A DNA stretch of 64,000 nt, taken from Labilithrix sp. (GTDB taxonomy: Bacteria; Myxococcota_A; Polyangia; Polyangiales; Polyangiaceae). The number at the start of each line of letters is the position of its first letter. The first letter of the stretch is position 1. Location: positions 248,001 to 312,000 of the forward strand of contig JAHBWE010000012.1 of NCBI GenBank assembly GCA_019637155.1, read 5' to 3'. The notes under the pieces were generated by a model, which did not search any database, was not told the origin of the DNA, and saw nothing but the letters and a program-made list of their open reading frames with translations. This document shows positions 33,134 to 41,903 of the stretch, in pieces. Made by a program: the position numbers and the translations under genes.

Positions 33134-34849
33134 TCAGAAGCCGATCGCGCCGCCGATCTCGGGGCCGATGCTCGGGGCGAACGCGTTGAGGAAGGCGAGG
33201 TTGCCGCGGACGCCGAAGGTGAGCGCGAAGTTCTGCTTCACCGCGAAGCGGCCGCCGCCGCCGACGGAGAAGAAGCCGGGGCCGGCGATGTGCCAGGCGT
33301 CGGGGTTCTTGTCGGTCCGGTTGCCCTCTCGGATCTCGACCGTCTTCACGCTGACCTTCGTCTCGAACTGCGCGGCGCCCGCGCCGGCGAAGACGTAAGG
33401 AGCGAAGCCCTTCTTGAAGAGCGCGTCCTTGCCGAACACGTAGGTGCCGCGAAGCTCGAAGTGGATCGGCACCGCGAAGCGCTTCGCGTCCTCGCCCGCC
33501 GCGGCGCCCGGGTAGTTGTTGAGGATGAGGCCGAGGCGCGCGCCGAGCTGGAAGTTGCCGGAGAGCGAGTAGTCGGCGCTGATCAGGATGCGGATGTTGC
33601 CGAGCGCGCCGCCGCCCGCGACCTTGTCCGAGCCGCGGTTCGCCGAGGTGACGATCGCGTCGTTCGCGGCGCGGCCGGTCGCGGGATCGCGCGTCGGGTA
33701 GTCGGCGCCGCCGTCGACGCAGTAGTAGTTCTTGTCGTTGAGCGGGAGCGCGGTGTCGCTGTTCAGCTTGCACGCGTCCTCGACGCTCGGGACGAACGCG
33801 TAGTCGAGCGCGCCGGAGAGGCCGACCCAGAAGCGCGGCGCCTTCGCGTTGCTGCCCTCGTAGTCGGCGCACTTGCTGCTGTCGCAGCGGTTGCTCTTGC
33901 ACTCGGCGTCTTCCTCGCAGAACTCGCCGCCCTCCTTGCCGGTCGGCTCCCTGTCCTCGCTGACCGCGGGCTTCGCGCTCTTCTTGCAGCCGGGGAAGTT
34001 CGGCGGGCAGTCGCCCGTGTCCTGGCACTGCGTCGGCGGGGACGAGCCCGGCAGGCGCGGCGCCTCCTCCGGCTTGTCGTTCGTGACCTGCGTCTTGTAC
34101 GGGTTGTTGCGATCGCCGCCCTGCGCGACGGGATCGTTGTTCGAGTCGAAGCCGGTGAGGAAGTACTGCGTCACGCCTTGCTGGACGTCGGCGCAGGGGA
34201 TGAGGCCGCCCCACCCGTTCTCGCCCATCTTCTTCAGCTCGACGTTCCTCCAGTCCGCCATGCCGAAGCCCTTGTAACGAGCGATGACGCGGACGAGCGG
34301 CGTCTCGCCGTTGTACTCGGCGTAGACGGGGATCGACGTGCGGACCTGCTGCTCCGTCGTCGGGCTGTGCGCGAAGTCGCCTTCGGGCTGGCTCGTGTTG
34401 GCGGCCGGCTTCTTCGGCTTCGGCTGCTCGTCCGGCGCCGACGGCGCGCCGCCCGCGGCCCGCTTCTTCGCCTCGTTGAACGAGGCCTCGAGGTCCTTCG
34501 TCTTGATGTCGGGATCGAGGTTGATGCCGGGGTCGATCTTGAGCGCGTTGACGAAGCTCTGGATCCCCTTCTCCTTGTCGAGCTGGCCGCCGATGAGGAC
34601 GACGCCGAGGTCGCGCTGCAGGCGCGCGCGGAGGCCGGGGCCGCACTTGTTGTCGCCGCACGTGCCGATCGCCTTCTCGAGCTTGTCCTGCGCCTTCTTG
34701 AAGTCGGTCGTCAGGTAGTCGTCCATCGCCTTCTTCTGGAGCCCGGTCGCGGCCTGTTCCGTCTTGCCGTCGGCGAGGGCGGCGGGCGCGAAGAGGAAGA
34801 GCGCAAGACCGAGCGCAAAGACGAGCGCGGTGCGGGCGTACGAGGACAT
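33134..34849 (-). CDS. Outer-membrane beta-barrel-like protein with helical N-terminal domain
   Basis: A 571-residue secreted protein. Signal peptide 1-27 (MSSYARTALVFALGLALFLF...ADG). Residues 28 to about 130 are a TPR-like helical region (KKAQDKLEKAIGT, IQSFVNALKIDPG), followed by a Pro-rich linker, a beta-rich region with a Cys-rich module (CQDTGDCPPNFPGC, CEEDAECKSNRC) and a C-terminal set of amphipathic strands (VGLSGALDYAF, YVFAGAGAAQFETKV, FALTFGVRGNLAF) ending in Phe, as outer-membrane barrels do. Start ATG 34849. Function unknown; a conserved myxobacterial envelope protein is likely. Confidence 0.82.
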   Translation of the reverse strand: MSSYARTALVFALGLALFLFAPAALADGKTEQAATGLQKKAMDDYLTTDFKKAQDKLEKAIGTCGDNKCGPGLRARLQRDLGVVLIGGQLDKEKGIQSFVNALKIDPGINLDPDIKTKDLEASFNEAKKRAAGGAPSAPDEQPKPKKPAANTSQPEGDFAHSPTTEQQVRTSIPVYAEYNGETPLVRVIARYKGFGMADWRNVELKKMGENGWGGLIPCADVQQGVTQYFLTGFDSNNDPVAQGGDRNNPYKTQVTNDKPEEAPRLPGSSPPTQCQDTGDCPPNFPGCKKSAKPAVSEDREPTGKEGGEFCEEDAECKSNRCDSSKCADYEGSNAKAPRFWVGLSGALDYAFVPSVEDACKLNSDTALPLNDKNYYCVDGGADYPTRDPATGRAANDAIVTSANRGSDKVAGGGALGNIRILISADYSLSGNFQLGARLGLILNNYPGAAAGEDAKRFAVPIHFELRGTYVFGKDALFKKGFAPYVFAGAGAAQFETKVSVKTVEIREGNRTDKNPDAWHIAGPGFFSVGGGGRFAVKQNFALTFGVRGNLAFLNAFAPSIGPEIGGAIGF

Positions 34850-34895
34850 CAGGGTCGGTCCATTACACCCGTTTGGCCCGCACAGGCCGACAAAA

Positions 34896-36005
<1,110 letters not shown>

Positions 36006-36006
36006 G

Positions 36007-36348
36007 TCAGTTCTCCCAGCCGTTGCTCTCGTCTTTGTCCTTGTCGGCCTTGTCGGGATCGTCGCCGCCGCGCTTGCCGCTCGAGATCTTGTCGATCGCC
36101 TTCTGCGCGTAGGTCTCCGCCGTCTCGGCGAGGTTCGCCGCGTCGCCGTAGCTCGCCTCCGACGCGTGGACGCGCGCCTCGTGGAGGTGCTCCTTCGCGT
36201 AGTAGTACTCGTACGGCGCGGCCTTCTCCGCCCCCATCTCGCGCGCCTGCTCGAGCTTCGCCTCCGCGGCGTTCACGTTGATCGCGTAGTAGACGCTCCC
36301 GCACCCGGAGAGCGCAGTCAACGCAAGAGCACCGATCGAGAGCCGCAT
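36007..36348 (-). CDS. DUF4398-like lipoprotein
   Basis: A 113-residue lipoprotein (MRLSIGALALTALSGCGS) with helical repeats of the DUF4398 type (LEQAREMGAEKAAPYEYYYA, then AKEHLHEARVHASEASYGDA), a common partner of OmpA-like proteins. The C-terminal tail is rich in Lys/Asp. Start ATG 36348 follows lexA by 25 bases. It appears to be the envelope protein co-transcribed with OmpA. Confidence 0.85.
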   Translation of the reverse strand: MRLSIGALALTALSGCGSVYYAINVNAAEAKLEQAREMGAEKAAPYEYYYAKEHLHEARVHASEASYGDAANLAETAETYAQKAIDKISSGKRGGDDPDKADKDKDESNGWEN

Positions 36349-36373
36349 CGCGGCCACCAGAGGTACTACAGGC

Positions 36374-37111
36374 TCAAAGCTTGCGGAAGACGCCAACGAC
36401 GACGCCGAGCAGCATCGTCGGTTTGAAGTCCATGGCGCGGACGAGGATGGGGGCCATGGTCTTGTTGGCGGGCTGGAAGCGGACGTAGTCCTTCTCGGGG
36501 TAGTAGTACTTCACCGTCGCTTCGTCGCCGATGAGCGCGACGACGATCTCGCCGCGCTTCGCCTCGAGCTGCTTCCGGACGAAGATGTAGTCGCCGTTGA
36601 AGATGCCGGCCTCGATCATCGAGTCGCCGTGGATGCGGAGGCCGAAGACCTCCCGGCCGCCCTTGAGGAGGCCGCGATCGACCCGCACCGTGTCGATGAC
36701 CTGCTCCTCCGCGAAGAGCGGGAGACCTGCGGCGACGCGCCCGAGCACGGCGACCTCGATCACGTCGTCGTCGTCGTTCGCCGCGACGCCGCTGCCGACG
36801 CCGACGGCGCGGCCGATCGGGACGTCGCGACCGATCTCGACCGAGCCGGAGCCGCGCTCCTCTTCTTCTTCGGCCGGGACCTCGGCGTTACTGTTCGCGT
36901 GTGCGGTGGGTCGCAGCGCGCGAGACTTCATGTCTTCGCGCGTGAGGTAGCCTTTGCGCTCGAGCGCGCGGAGGTGATCGTTGACGCCGTTCGTCGAACG
37001 AATCCCCATCTTCGCGCCGATCTCGCGGAGCGTCGGCGGATAGCCGCGGTCGGCGATCGACTGTCGAATGAAGTCGAGGACCATTTGCTGCCGCTCGGTG
37101 AGACCTTGCAC
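36374..37111 (-). CDS. lexA: LexA repressor
   Basis: A 245-residue SOS regulator. The N-terminal winged helix-turn-helix begins VQGLTERQQMVLDFIRQ, exactly aligned with the MKALTARQQ start of Escherichia coli LexA, which is why I choose GTG 37111. The cleavage site Ala-Gly is in VLGRVAAGLPLF, the nucleophilic Ser in HGDSMIEAGI and the catalytic Lys near LEAKRGEIVVAL. An extra acidic linker (EEEEERGSGSVE, ANDDDD) makes it 40 residues longer than E. coli LexA. It lies first in a run with DUF4398 and OmpA-like genes. See the promoter entry for its unusual start. Confidence 0.95.
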   Translation of the reverse strand: MQGLTERQQMVLDFIRQSIADRGYPPTLREIGAKMGIRSTNGVNDHLRALERKGYLTREDMKSRALRPTAHANSNAEVPAEEEEERGSGSVEIGRDVPIGRAVGVGSGVAANDDDDVIEVAVLGRVAAGLPLFAEEQVIDTVRVDRGLLKGGREVFGLRIHGDSMIEAGIFNGDYIFVRKQLEAKRGEIVVALIGDEATVKYYYPEKDYVRFQPANKTMAPILVRAMDFKPTMLLGVVVGVFRKL

Positions 37112-37114
37112 GTT

Positions 37115-37130
37115 GTTCAGGCTACTGAAC
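37115..37130 (-). promoter_or_regulatory. Candidate LexA operator
   Basis: A perfect palindrome, GTTCAG TAGC CTGAAC (16 bases), which ends three bases before the lexA start codon. It overlaps the -10 element of the predicted promoter, as an autoregulatory repressor site should. The GTTCAG half agrees with what I recall of the Myxococcus LexA recognition motif. Confidence 0.72.
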
Positions 37131-37147
37131 GGGCGTACCCGAGTCAA
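37119..37147 (-). promoter_or_regulatory. lexA promoter giving a leaderless transcript
   Basis: On the minus strand: TTGACT (37147-37142), a 17-base spacer, then TAGCCT (37124-37119). Seven bases later is GTG 37111, so the predicted +1 is the first base of the start codon. No Shine-Dalgarno sequence fits. The operator covers the -10. Confidence 0.6.
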
Positions 37148-37219
37148 GCAACGGGCTCACTTTTGTCCACAGGTTCTACAGATGAGCCAAATCCGCCTCG
37201 AAACAGGTAGAAAAGCGGC

Positions 37220-37864
37220 ATGGCGTACGAGCGGTGGCTGATCGCGCGAGGGAACGTCCTCGCGCCGAACTGGGAGACCCTGATCGCGCTCGTGAAGAAG
37301 ATGCGCGAGGAGAAATGGCTCGTCGGGCCGGGGCGGGCCTTCACTACGGTCGAGGTGGGCGAGGCCAACGAGGAGCCGGTGCCCGAGACGATCGATCGCG
37401 CGTGGATCGACGACGAGAGCCGCGAGGAGCTCCGGATGGTCTGGTCCTGCGCGGGTGCGCAGGCGCCGCTCGCAGGCGCGGAGGCGAAGACGATCGAGCT
37501 CCAGCGCGCGCCCGACTTCGTCTACCCGGTCCGGAAGGAGATCGGCCCCCTGCCGACCGAGTGCCGCTGCAAGGAGGACCTCTCCTTCGAGTGGGACGAG
37601 GAGGAGCTGACCCCGACCTTCACGAAGTCGACCGGCATCTACACCGAGTGCGAAGCGTGCAGCCGCACCTTCGATCCCGCGAAGGGCACCGCGAAGCTCT
37701 CCGATCCGGTCACGAAGAAGACGGAAGACGTGAACGGAGGTGCAGCGTACCGCTTCGCGATCAAGGTGGTCTCGGAGGAGGCCGCCGCCTTCGCGCCCGC
37801 GTTCCTCGCCTTCGTCGAGAAGGAGTTCGGTCGCTCCTTCTACGAGGTCGGCGCGGCTTCATAG
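37220..37864 (+). CDS. Uncharacterised protein with a Cys-rich centre
   Basis: A 214-residue cytosolic protein, divergent from lexA. It has TECRCKEDL, then ECEACSRTF about 30 residues on, so CxC and CxxC pairs that may bind zinc. N-terminal MAYERWLIARGNVLAPNWET is helical; the C-terminus (FAPAFLAFVEKEFGRSFYEV) is amphipathic. No family recognised. It is followed by the repeat and hairpin at 37864-37927. Confidence 0.72.
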   Translation: MAYERWLIARGNVLAPNWETLIALVKKMREEKWLVGPGRAFTTVEVGEANEEPVPETIDRAWIDDESREELRMVWSCAGAQAPLAGAEAKTIELQRAPDFVYPVRKEIGPLPTECRCKEDLSFEWDEEELTPTFTKSTGIYTECEACSRTFDPAKGTAKLSDPVTKKTEDVNGGAAYRFAIKVVSEEAAAFAPAFLAFVEKEFGRSFYEVGAAS

Positions 37865-37894
37865 CAGGGGCTGCGCCCCTGCACCCCGCTCGCA
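37864..37894. repeat. Dispersed intergenic repeat with stem-loop, copy 2
   Basis: GCAGGGGCTGCGCCCCTGC at the start forms a hairpin and is followed by ACCCCGCTCGCA; it is the reverse-oriented counterpart of 10976-11008. It begins at the stop of the preceding gene. Confidence 0.6.
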
Positions 37895-37898
37895 CGAT

Positions 37899-37927
37899 AC
37901 AGAAAAACGCGAAGCGCGTTTTTCTGT
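37899..37927. terminator. Bidirectional terminator hairpin between convergent genes
   Basis: A perfect 13-base-pair stem with three-base loop: ACAGAAAAACGCG - AAG - CGCGTTTTTCTGT. The A-run on one arm becomes a U-run on the other, so it works on both strands, and it sits between the convergent 37220 and 37955 genes. U-rich intrinsic terminators are rare in this GC-rich window. Confidence 0.75.
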
Positions 37928-37954
37928 CGCGTGCTCGCCTCGACGAGGGGGGGC

Positions 37955-39061
37955 TTATCGGGCGCCGCAGCTCCCCGGGCTCGGTCGACCGTCGTTGATC
38001 GAGGGCCAGCCGTCCTTCCATGTCACCCGATCGGCGAGGCCGAGGCGCGGGCTGCCGCCGCCCACCCGCCCCTTCTCCCAGGCGTGGAACACGTACCAGT
38101 CGGCGCCGTCGGGGCCCTCGACGATCGAGCCGTGGCCCGGACCCTGCCAGCAGTCGTCGGCCGTGCTCGCGAGGATCGGCGCGCCGTGCTTCTCGAACGG
38201 ACCTCGCGGGCTGCGCGATCGCGCCACGCCGGTCGCGTAGCGATGATCGAAGAACGCGTTCCCGCTGTAGAAGAGGTAGTACCAGCCGTCCCGCGCGATC
38301 ATCCACGCGCCCTCGACGAGGTTCGCCTCCCACGGCAGGTCGTTGCGAAGGAGCTCGACGCGCTTGCCCACGAGCGAGAGGCCGTCCGCCGCGAGCTCCT
38401 GGAGGAAGAGCGGCGTCCCCGCCGGGGGGAGGCCGTTGCTCTCCTGCTTCCAGAGCATGTAGTGGCGGCCGTCGTTCGGATCGCGGAAGTAGTGCGAGTC
38501 GATCGCGCCGATCGGCGACTCCGCGAGGATCGGCTTCCCGCGATCGACGAACGGACCGGTCGGCGCATCGCTCGTCGCGACGCCGAGCGCCATCTTGCCG
38601 GTGGTCTTCGACTTCGCGGTGAAGAAGACGACGTACCTGGCGCCGACGCGATGGAGCTCCGGCGCCCACGGCGCGCCGTCGTACCAGGACGGCTCGCTCC
38701 CGCGCGGGAACACGTAGCCGACGTGCTGCCAGCGCACGAGGTCGCCGCTGACGCGAATGGGGTAGATGCCTGCGCTGCCGCCGGTGCTGACCATGTAGTA
38801 GCGACCGTCGACGTCGCGCATGACGCCGGGGTCCGCGACGCCGCCTTGCGCCGCGGGGATGACGGGGTTCGGGATCGGCTCGTCGTCGTCCGCGGCGATG
38901 GCGACGCCGGCGTCCGCCGTCGGCTCTGCGCTCGCGGCGGCGTCCTTGCTGCGGCTGGGCGGGAGGCGATCGGCGCGGAAGGAATCGCTCGTCGTCCCGT
39001 CGAGCTCCGGAGACGAACACGCGACGAGACCGAGGAACGTGAGGAGAGCGAGTCGAGGCAT
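37955..39061 (-). CDS. GH43-type glycoside hydrolase lipoprotein
   Basis: A 368-residue exported lipoprotein (LLTFLGLVACSS) with an Ala/Asp-rich linker and a five-bladed GH43 catalytic domain from about residue 65. The three catalytic acids are seen as GVADPGVMRD (base), AIDSHYFRD (pKa-tuning Asp) and LVEGAWM (acid Glu). GH43 enzymes cleave arabinan or xylan side chains with inversion; the exact substrate is not known. Start ATG 39061. It faces the 37220 gene tail to tail, across the hairpin at 37899. Confidence 0.9.
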   Translation of the reverse strand: MPRLALLTFLGLVACSSPELDGTTSDSFRADRLPPSRSKDAAASAEPTADAGVAIAADDDEPIPNPVIPAAQGGVADPGVMRDVDGRYYMVSTGGSAGIYPIRVSGDLVRWQHVGYVFPRGSEPSWYDGAPWAPELHRVGARYVVFFTAKSKTTGKMALGVATSDAPTGPFVDRGKPILAESPIGAIDSHYFRDPNDGRHYMLWKQESNGLPPAGTPLFLQELAADGLSLVGKRVELLRNDLPWEANLVEGAWMIARDGWYYLFYSGNAFFDHRYATGVARSRSPRGPFEKHGAPILASTADDCWQGPGHGSIVEGPDGADWYVFHAWEKGRVGGGSPRLGLADRVTWKDGWPSINDGRPSPGSCGAR

Positions 39062-39101
39062 GCGCGCTCACGAGCACGCGCCGCGCCAGCGCCGGCGACG
39101 C

Positions 39102-39120
39102 GTGTCTCCGCGGGAGACAC
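39102..39120. terminator. Possible terminator hairpin or palindrome
   Basis: GTGTCTC-CGCGG-GAGACAC, a seven-base-pair stem with a five-base loop, in the 116-base gap between the GH43 gene and the 39178 gene. No U-run follows, so the function is uncertain. Confidence 0.4.
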
Positions 39121-39177
39121 CAGGCTCGCAAACGATCCGCCGGGCGCGCGGGGCCCCGGCGGCCGGGCGCCAGGCGC

Positions 39178-39696
39178 TCAGAAGCGGCCGGTCGTCGAGA
39201 GGAACGTGAGCTTGTCGTTCGTCTCGCGGAGGCGCGACGCGAGCATGCGGACGCAGCTCCAGAGGACCTCGTAGGCGAGGTCCTTGTGGAGGAAGAGGAG
39301 ATCGTCGAACGCGTCTTTCGTGATGACGAGGAGGCGGCAGCGCTCGTGCGCGAGCGCGCCGGCGGAGCGCGGCGACTCGTCGAGGAGCGACATCTCGCCG
39401 AAGACCTCGCCCGGGCCGAGCACCGCGAGCGCCTCCTCGCCCATGCCGCCGACCTCGCGCGAGATGCGGACCTTGCCTTCGAGGATGATGTACAGCTTGT
39501 CGCCGGGGTCGCCGTACTGGAAGAGGCGCGAGCCGTACGCGTGCTGCTCCTCCGTCATGACCGAGGCGATGAGCGCGAGCGCCTCCGGCGTGAGGCCGTC
39601 GAAGAACGGCACCTTCGCGAGCTGCGCCTCGCGCTCCGAGCCCGGCTCCGGACGCGGGTCGGTCGGCTCGGCGATGACGCTCGCGTCGTTGGCCAC
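39178..39696 (-). CDS. Stand-alone cyclic-nucleotide-binding domain protein
   Basis: A 172-residue protein with one CRP-type ligand domain (about 28-150: FFDGLTPEALALI, YGDPGDKLYIILEGKVRI, FGEMSLLDESPRSAGAL). The phosphate cassette Glu and Arg are both present, so binding of cAMP or cGMP is plausible. There is no helix-turn-helix; it would act through another protein. Start ATG 39696; thioredoxin reductase lies 45 bases upstream on the same strand. Confidence 0.9.
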   Translation of the reverse strand: MANDASVIAEPTDPRPEPGSEREAQLAKVPFFDGLTPEALALIASVMTEEQHAYGSRLFQYGDPGDKLYIILEGKVRISREVGGMGEEALAVLGPGEVFGEMSLLDESPRSAGALAHERCRLLVITKDAFDDLLFLHKDLAYEVLWSCVRMLASRLRETNDKLTFLSTTGRF

Positions 39697-39741
39697 GGCG
39701 CGAGCGTATCCTGCGCTCCCGCGGACCGTCCAGGACGGAGG

Positions 39742-40701
39742 TCAGTGCGCGCCGTTCGCGGCGAGCCAGCGCTCCGCTTCGAGCGCCGCCATGCAGCCGG
39801 TGCCGGCGGCCGTGACCGCCTGGCGGTACACGAAGTCCTGCACGTCGCCCGCGGCGAAGATGCCGGGGAGCGAGGTCTGCGTCGTGCCCGGCTTCGTCTT
39901 GATGTAGCCGTTGTCGTGGAGATCGAGGATCCCCTTGAAGAGGTCGGTGTTCGGGGTGTGGCCGATCGCGACGAAGAAGCCCGTCACGTCGACGACCATC
40001 TTCTCCTTCGTCTTGTTGTTGAGGACGCGGACGCCGGTGACCTCGCCCTTCGACACGTCGAGGATCTCGTCGACCTCGGTGTTGTAGAGGATCTGGATCT
40101 TGTCGTTCTTGAAGACGCGGTCCTGCATCGCCTTCGACGCGCGGAACTCCTCGCGGCGATGCACGAGCGTGACCTTCGAGCAGAGGCCGGAGAGGTACAT
40201 CGCCTCTTCCATCGCTGTGTCGCCGCCGCCGACGACCATGACCGGCTGCTTGCGGAAGAACGCGCCGTCGCAGACCGCGCACGCGCTGACGCCCTTGCCC
40301 TGGAGCGCGGTCTCGCTCGGGATGCCGAGCCACTTCGCCTGCGCGCCGGTCGCGATGACGATGGTCTCCGCGGTCCACTCCTTGTCGTCGTCGCCGGCCC
40401 AGACCTTGAACTGACCCTGCTTCGAGAAGTCGACCTTGTTCACGTCCTCGGTGCGGATCTCGACGCCCTGGTGGATGCCTTGATCGCGGAAGCGCTTCAT
40501 GAGATCCGGCCCAGCGACTTTTTCGGGGAAACCGGGATAGTTCTCGACATCGTTCGTGATCATCAGCTGCCCGCCGGGGATGCCGCCGCGGGCGAGCCCC
40601 TCGAACATCAGCGGCTTCAAGTTGGCGCGCGCCGCATAGATGCCGGCGGTGTGTCCGGCCGGGCCGGAGCCGATGATGATGACCTTCCGCGTCTCGCTCA
40701 T
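39742..40701 (-). CDS. trxB: Thioredoxin reductase
   Basis: A 319-residue NADPH/FAD disulfide reductase. FAD loop IIGSGPAGHTAGIYAARA, redox-active CAVCDG pair, NADPH loop VVGGGDTAMEEA, and C-terminal FAAGDVQDFVYRQAVTAAGTG. Length and motifs match low-molecular-weight TrxB. It reduces thioredoxin at the expense of NADPH. Start ATG 40701. Confidence 0.96.
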   Translation of the reverse strand: MSETRKVIIIGSGPAGHTAGIYAARANLKPLMFEGLARGGIPGGQLMITNDVENYPGFPEKVAGPDLMKRFRDQGIHQGVEIRTEDVNKVDFSKQGQFKVWAGDDDKEWTAETIVIATGAQAKWLGIPSETALQGKGVSACAVCDGAFFRKQPVMVVGGGDTAMEEAMYLSGLCSKVTLVHRREEFRASKAMQDRVFKNDKIQILYNTEVDEILDVSKGEVTGVRVLNNKTKEKMVVDVTGFFVAIGHTPNTDLFKGILDLHDNGYIKTKPGTTQTSLPGIFAAGDVQDFVYRQAVTAAGTGCMAALEAERWLAANGAH

Positions 40702-40719
40702 GACGCGGCAGCATAGCAG

Positions 40720-40866
40720 CTACTTCTGCCCCTCGAAGTCCTTCGGCTCGATCGGCGGCGGGGGCTCGGGCGTCGCGCTCGGCGCGGCGATCGCCGGCGA
40801 AACACGGGGTTTCGTGCTCCCCGCGCGAGGAACGGACACGACCGTGGCCGGCGCGGAAACGTCCAC
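40720..40866 (-). CDS. Doubtful 48-codon Pro/Ala-rich frame, possible gene remnant
   Basis: From GTG 40866 to the TAG at 40720-40722 a frame encodes a Pro/Ala/Ser-rich peptide ending in PPPPIEPKDFEGQK. The composition matches linker and tail regions of proteins in this genome, and an in-frame stop upstream (40902) limits it. It may be the remains of a longer gene or just chance coding. The rest of the 40702-40907 gap holds nothing else I can support. Confidence 0.25.
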   Translation of the reverse strand: MDVSAPATVVSVPRAGSTKPRVSPAIAAPSATPEPPPPIEPKDFEGQK

Positions 40867-40907
40867 GGCTGGGCTCGACGCCGGCGGCGACGTGGGCCCC
40901 TACTCGC

Positions 40908-41771
40908 TCAGCGGCCCGCAGACAGTCCCCGTCCTCGCGAAGTGACCGGCGCGAAGTAGCTCGGGCCTGCAAGTCCCTCGAGCGCGCGTTGCGCGTCGCG
41001 GACGCGGACGCGGCGGGGGGTGGGGCCGCCCTTGGAGCGGCGGGCGCGGGTGATGCCCTTGGCGGCGCGGTAGTCGGTGAAGAGGGAGAGCGCGATCGTG
41101 CCGAGGCCGCACGCGATCTGGATCGCGGACGCGATCGGGTCCTTCTTCGCGTAGCCGAGCAGCACCGGGGCGAGCGCGGCCTGCGCGCCCGACGTGTGGT
41201 CGGCGAGCTCGTGGAGCTCGATCGAGATCAGCTTCGCGAGCGAGAGGCGATAGTCCGTGATCGCGGACACGCCAAAGGCGGAGAGGCCCAGCAGCAAGCC
41301 CATCGCGCGGCCGCGCTTCGTGCGCGCGAGCACAGCCGACGTGAGGTACGCACCGCAGGCGAGGTAGTCGCCGATCCAGTGCACGTCCTGCGGGATCACG
41401 CGCGCGAGAGGGAGCGCGCCGAAGAGCGGCTTCGCCGGCAACGTCGCGGTCGGGCGCTGCTCCGCGAACACGATGCGCTCGACCGCGTCGATGAGGAGCA
41501 CGACGCGCGGGCGCAACGTGACCGGGATCTCCTCGCTCCGATCGCGCAGCACGCCGAGCGCGCGCTCGAGGCGCTCGACGACGTCGGGGCGGGCCGGAGC
41601 CTTCCACGCGTGCGTGCGCCCCGCGTCGCGCTCGAGCTCACCGAGCACGGTGCGCGTCGCGGCGAGCTGCGCGCTCAGCGTCTGGTTCCCGAAAGCATGC
41701 TCGTAACGGCCGAGCTCGTCCGCGATCGAAAGCGCATTCCGGAGCTCGAGATGAAGGGCAGTCGCATCCAT
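40908..41771 (-). CDS. Uncharacterised membrane-associated protein
   Basis: A 287-residue protein with a helical N-terminus (MDATALHLELRNALSIADEL) and hydrophobic stretches in the middle (AMGLLLGLSAFGVSAITDY, ASAIQIACGLGTIALSLFTDY), with ITDYR and FTDYR repeats. ATG 41771 is chosen over a GTG 11 codons earlier. No family recognised. Confidence 0.72.
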   Translation of the reverse strand: MDATALHLELRNALSIADELGRYEHAFGNQTLSAQLAATRTVLGELERDAGRTHAWKAPARPDVVERLERALGVLRDRSEEIPVTLRPRVVLLIDAVERIVFAEQRPTATLPAKPLFGALPLARVIPQDVHWIGDYLACGAYLTSAVLARTKRGRAMGLLLGLSAFGVSAITDYRLSLAKLISIELHELADHTSGAQAALAPVLLGYAKKDPIASAIQIACGLGTIALSLFTDYRAAKGITRARRSKGGPTPRRVRVRDAQRALEGLAGPSYFAPVTSRGRGLSAGR

Positions 41772-41903
41772 ACCCGCCCACACGCAAACCAAGTGCCGCC
41801 CCAAACCCTCTCGGGGGGCCCGGGGGCGCGGAGCGCGTCCCCGCGCGACGGCCCCCGGCGGGAGAGCTCGAGAGGGCAGAGCCCTCTCGAACCTGCAAGC
41901 CCA
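41772..41903. other. Hairpin-rich intergenic region
   Basis: A 132-base gap with several GC-rich inverted repeats (CCCTCTCGGGGGGCCCGGGG, and GAGAGCTCGAGAGGGCAGAGCCCTCTCGA). It looks like junk-repeat or terminator DNA; I see no gene here. Confidence 0.5.
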
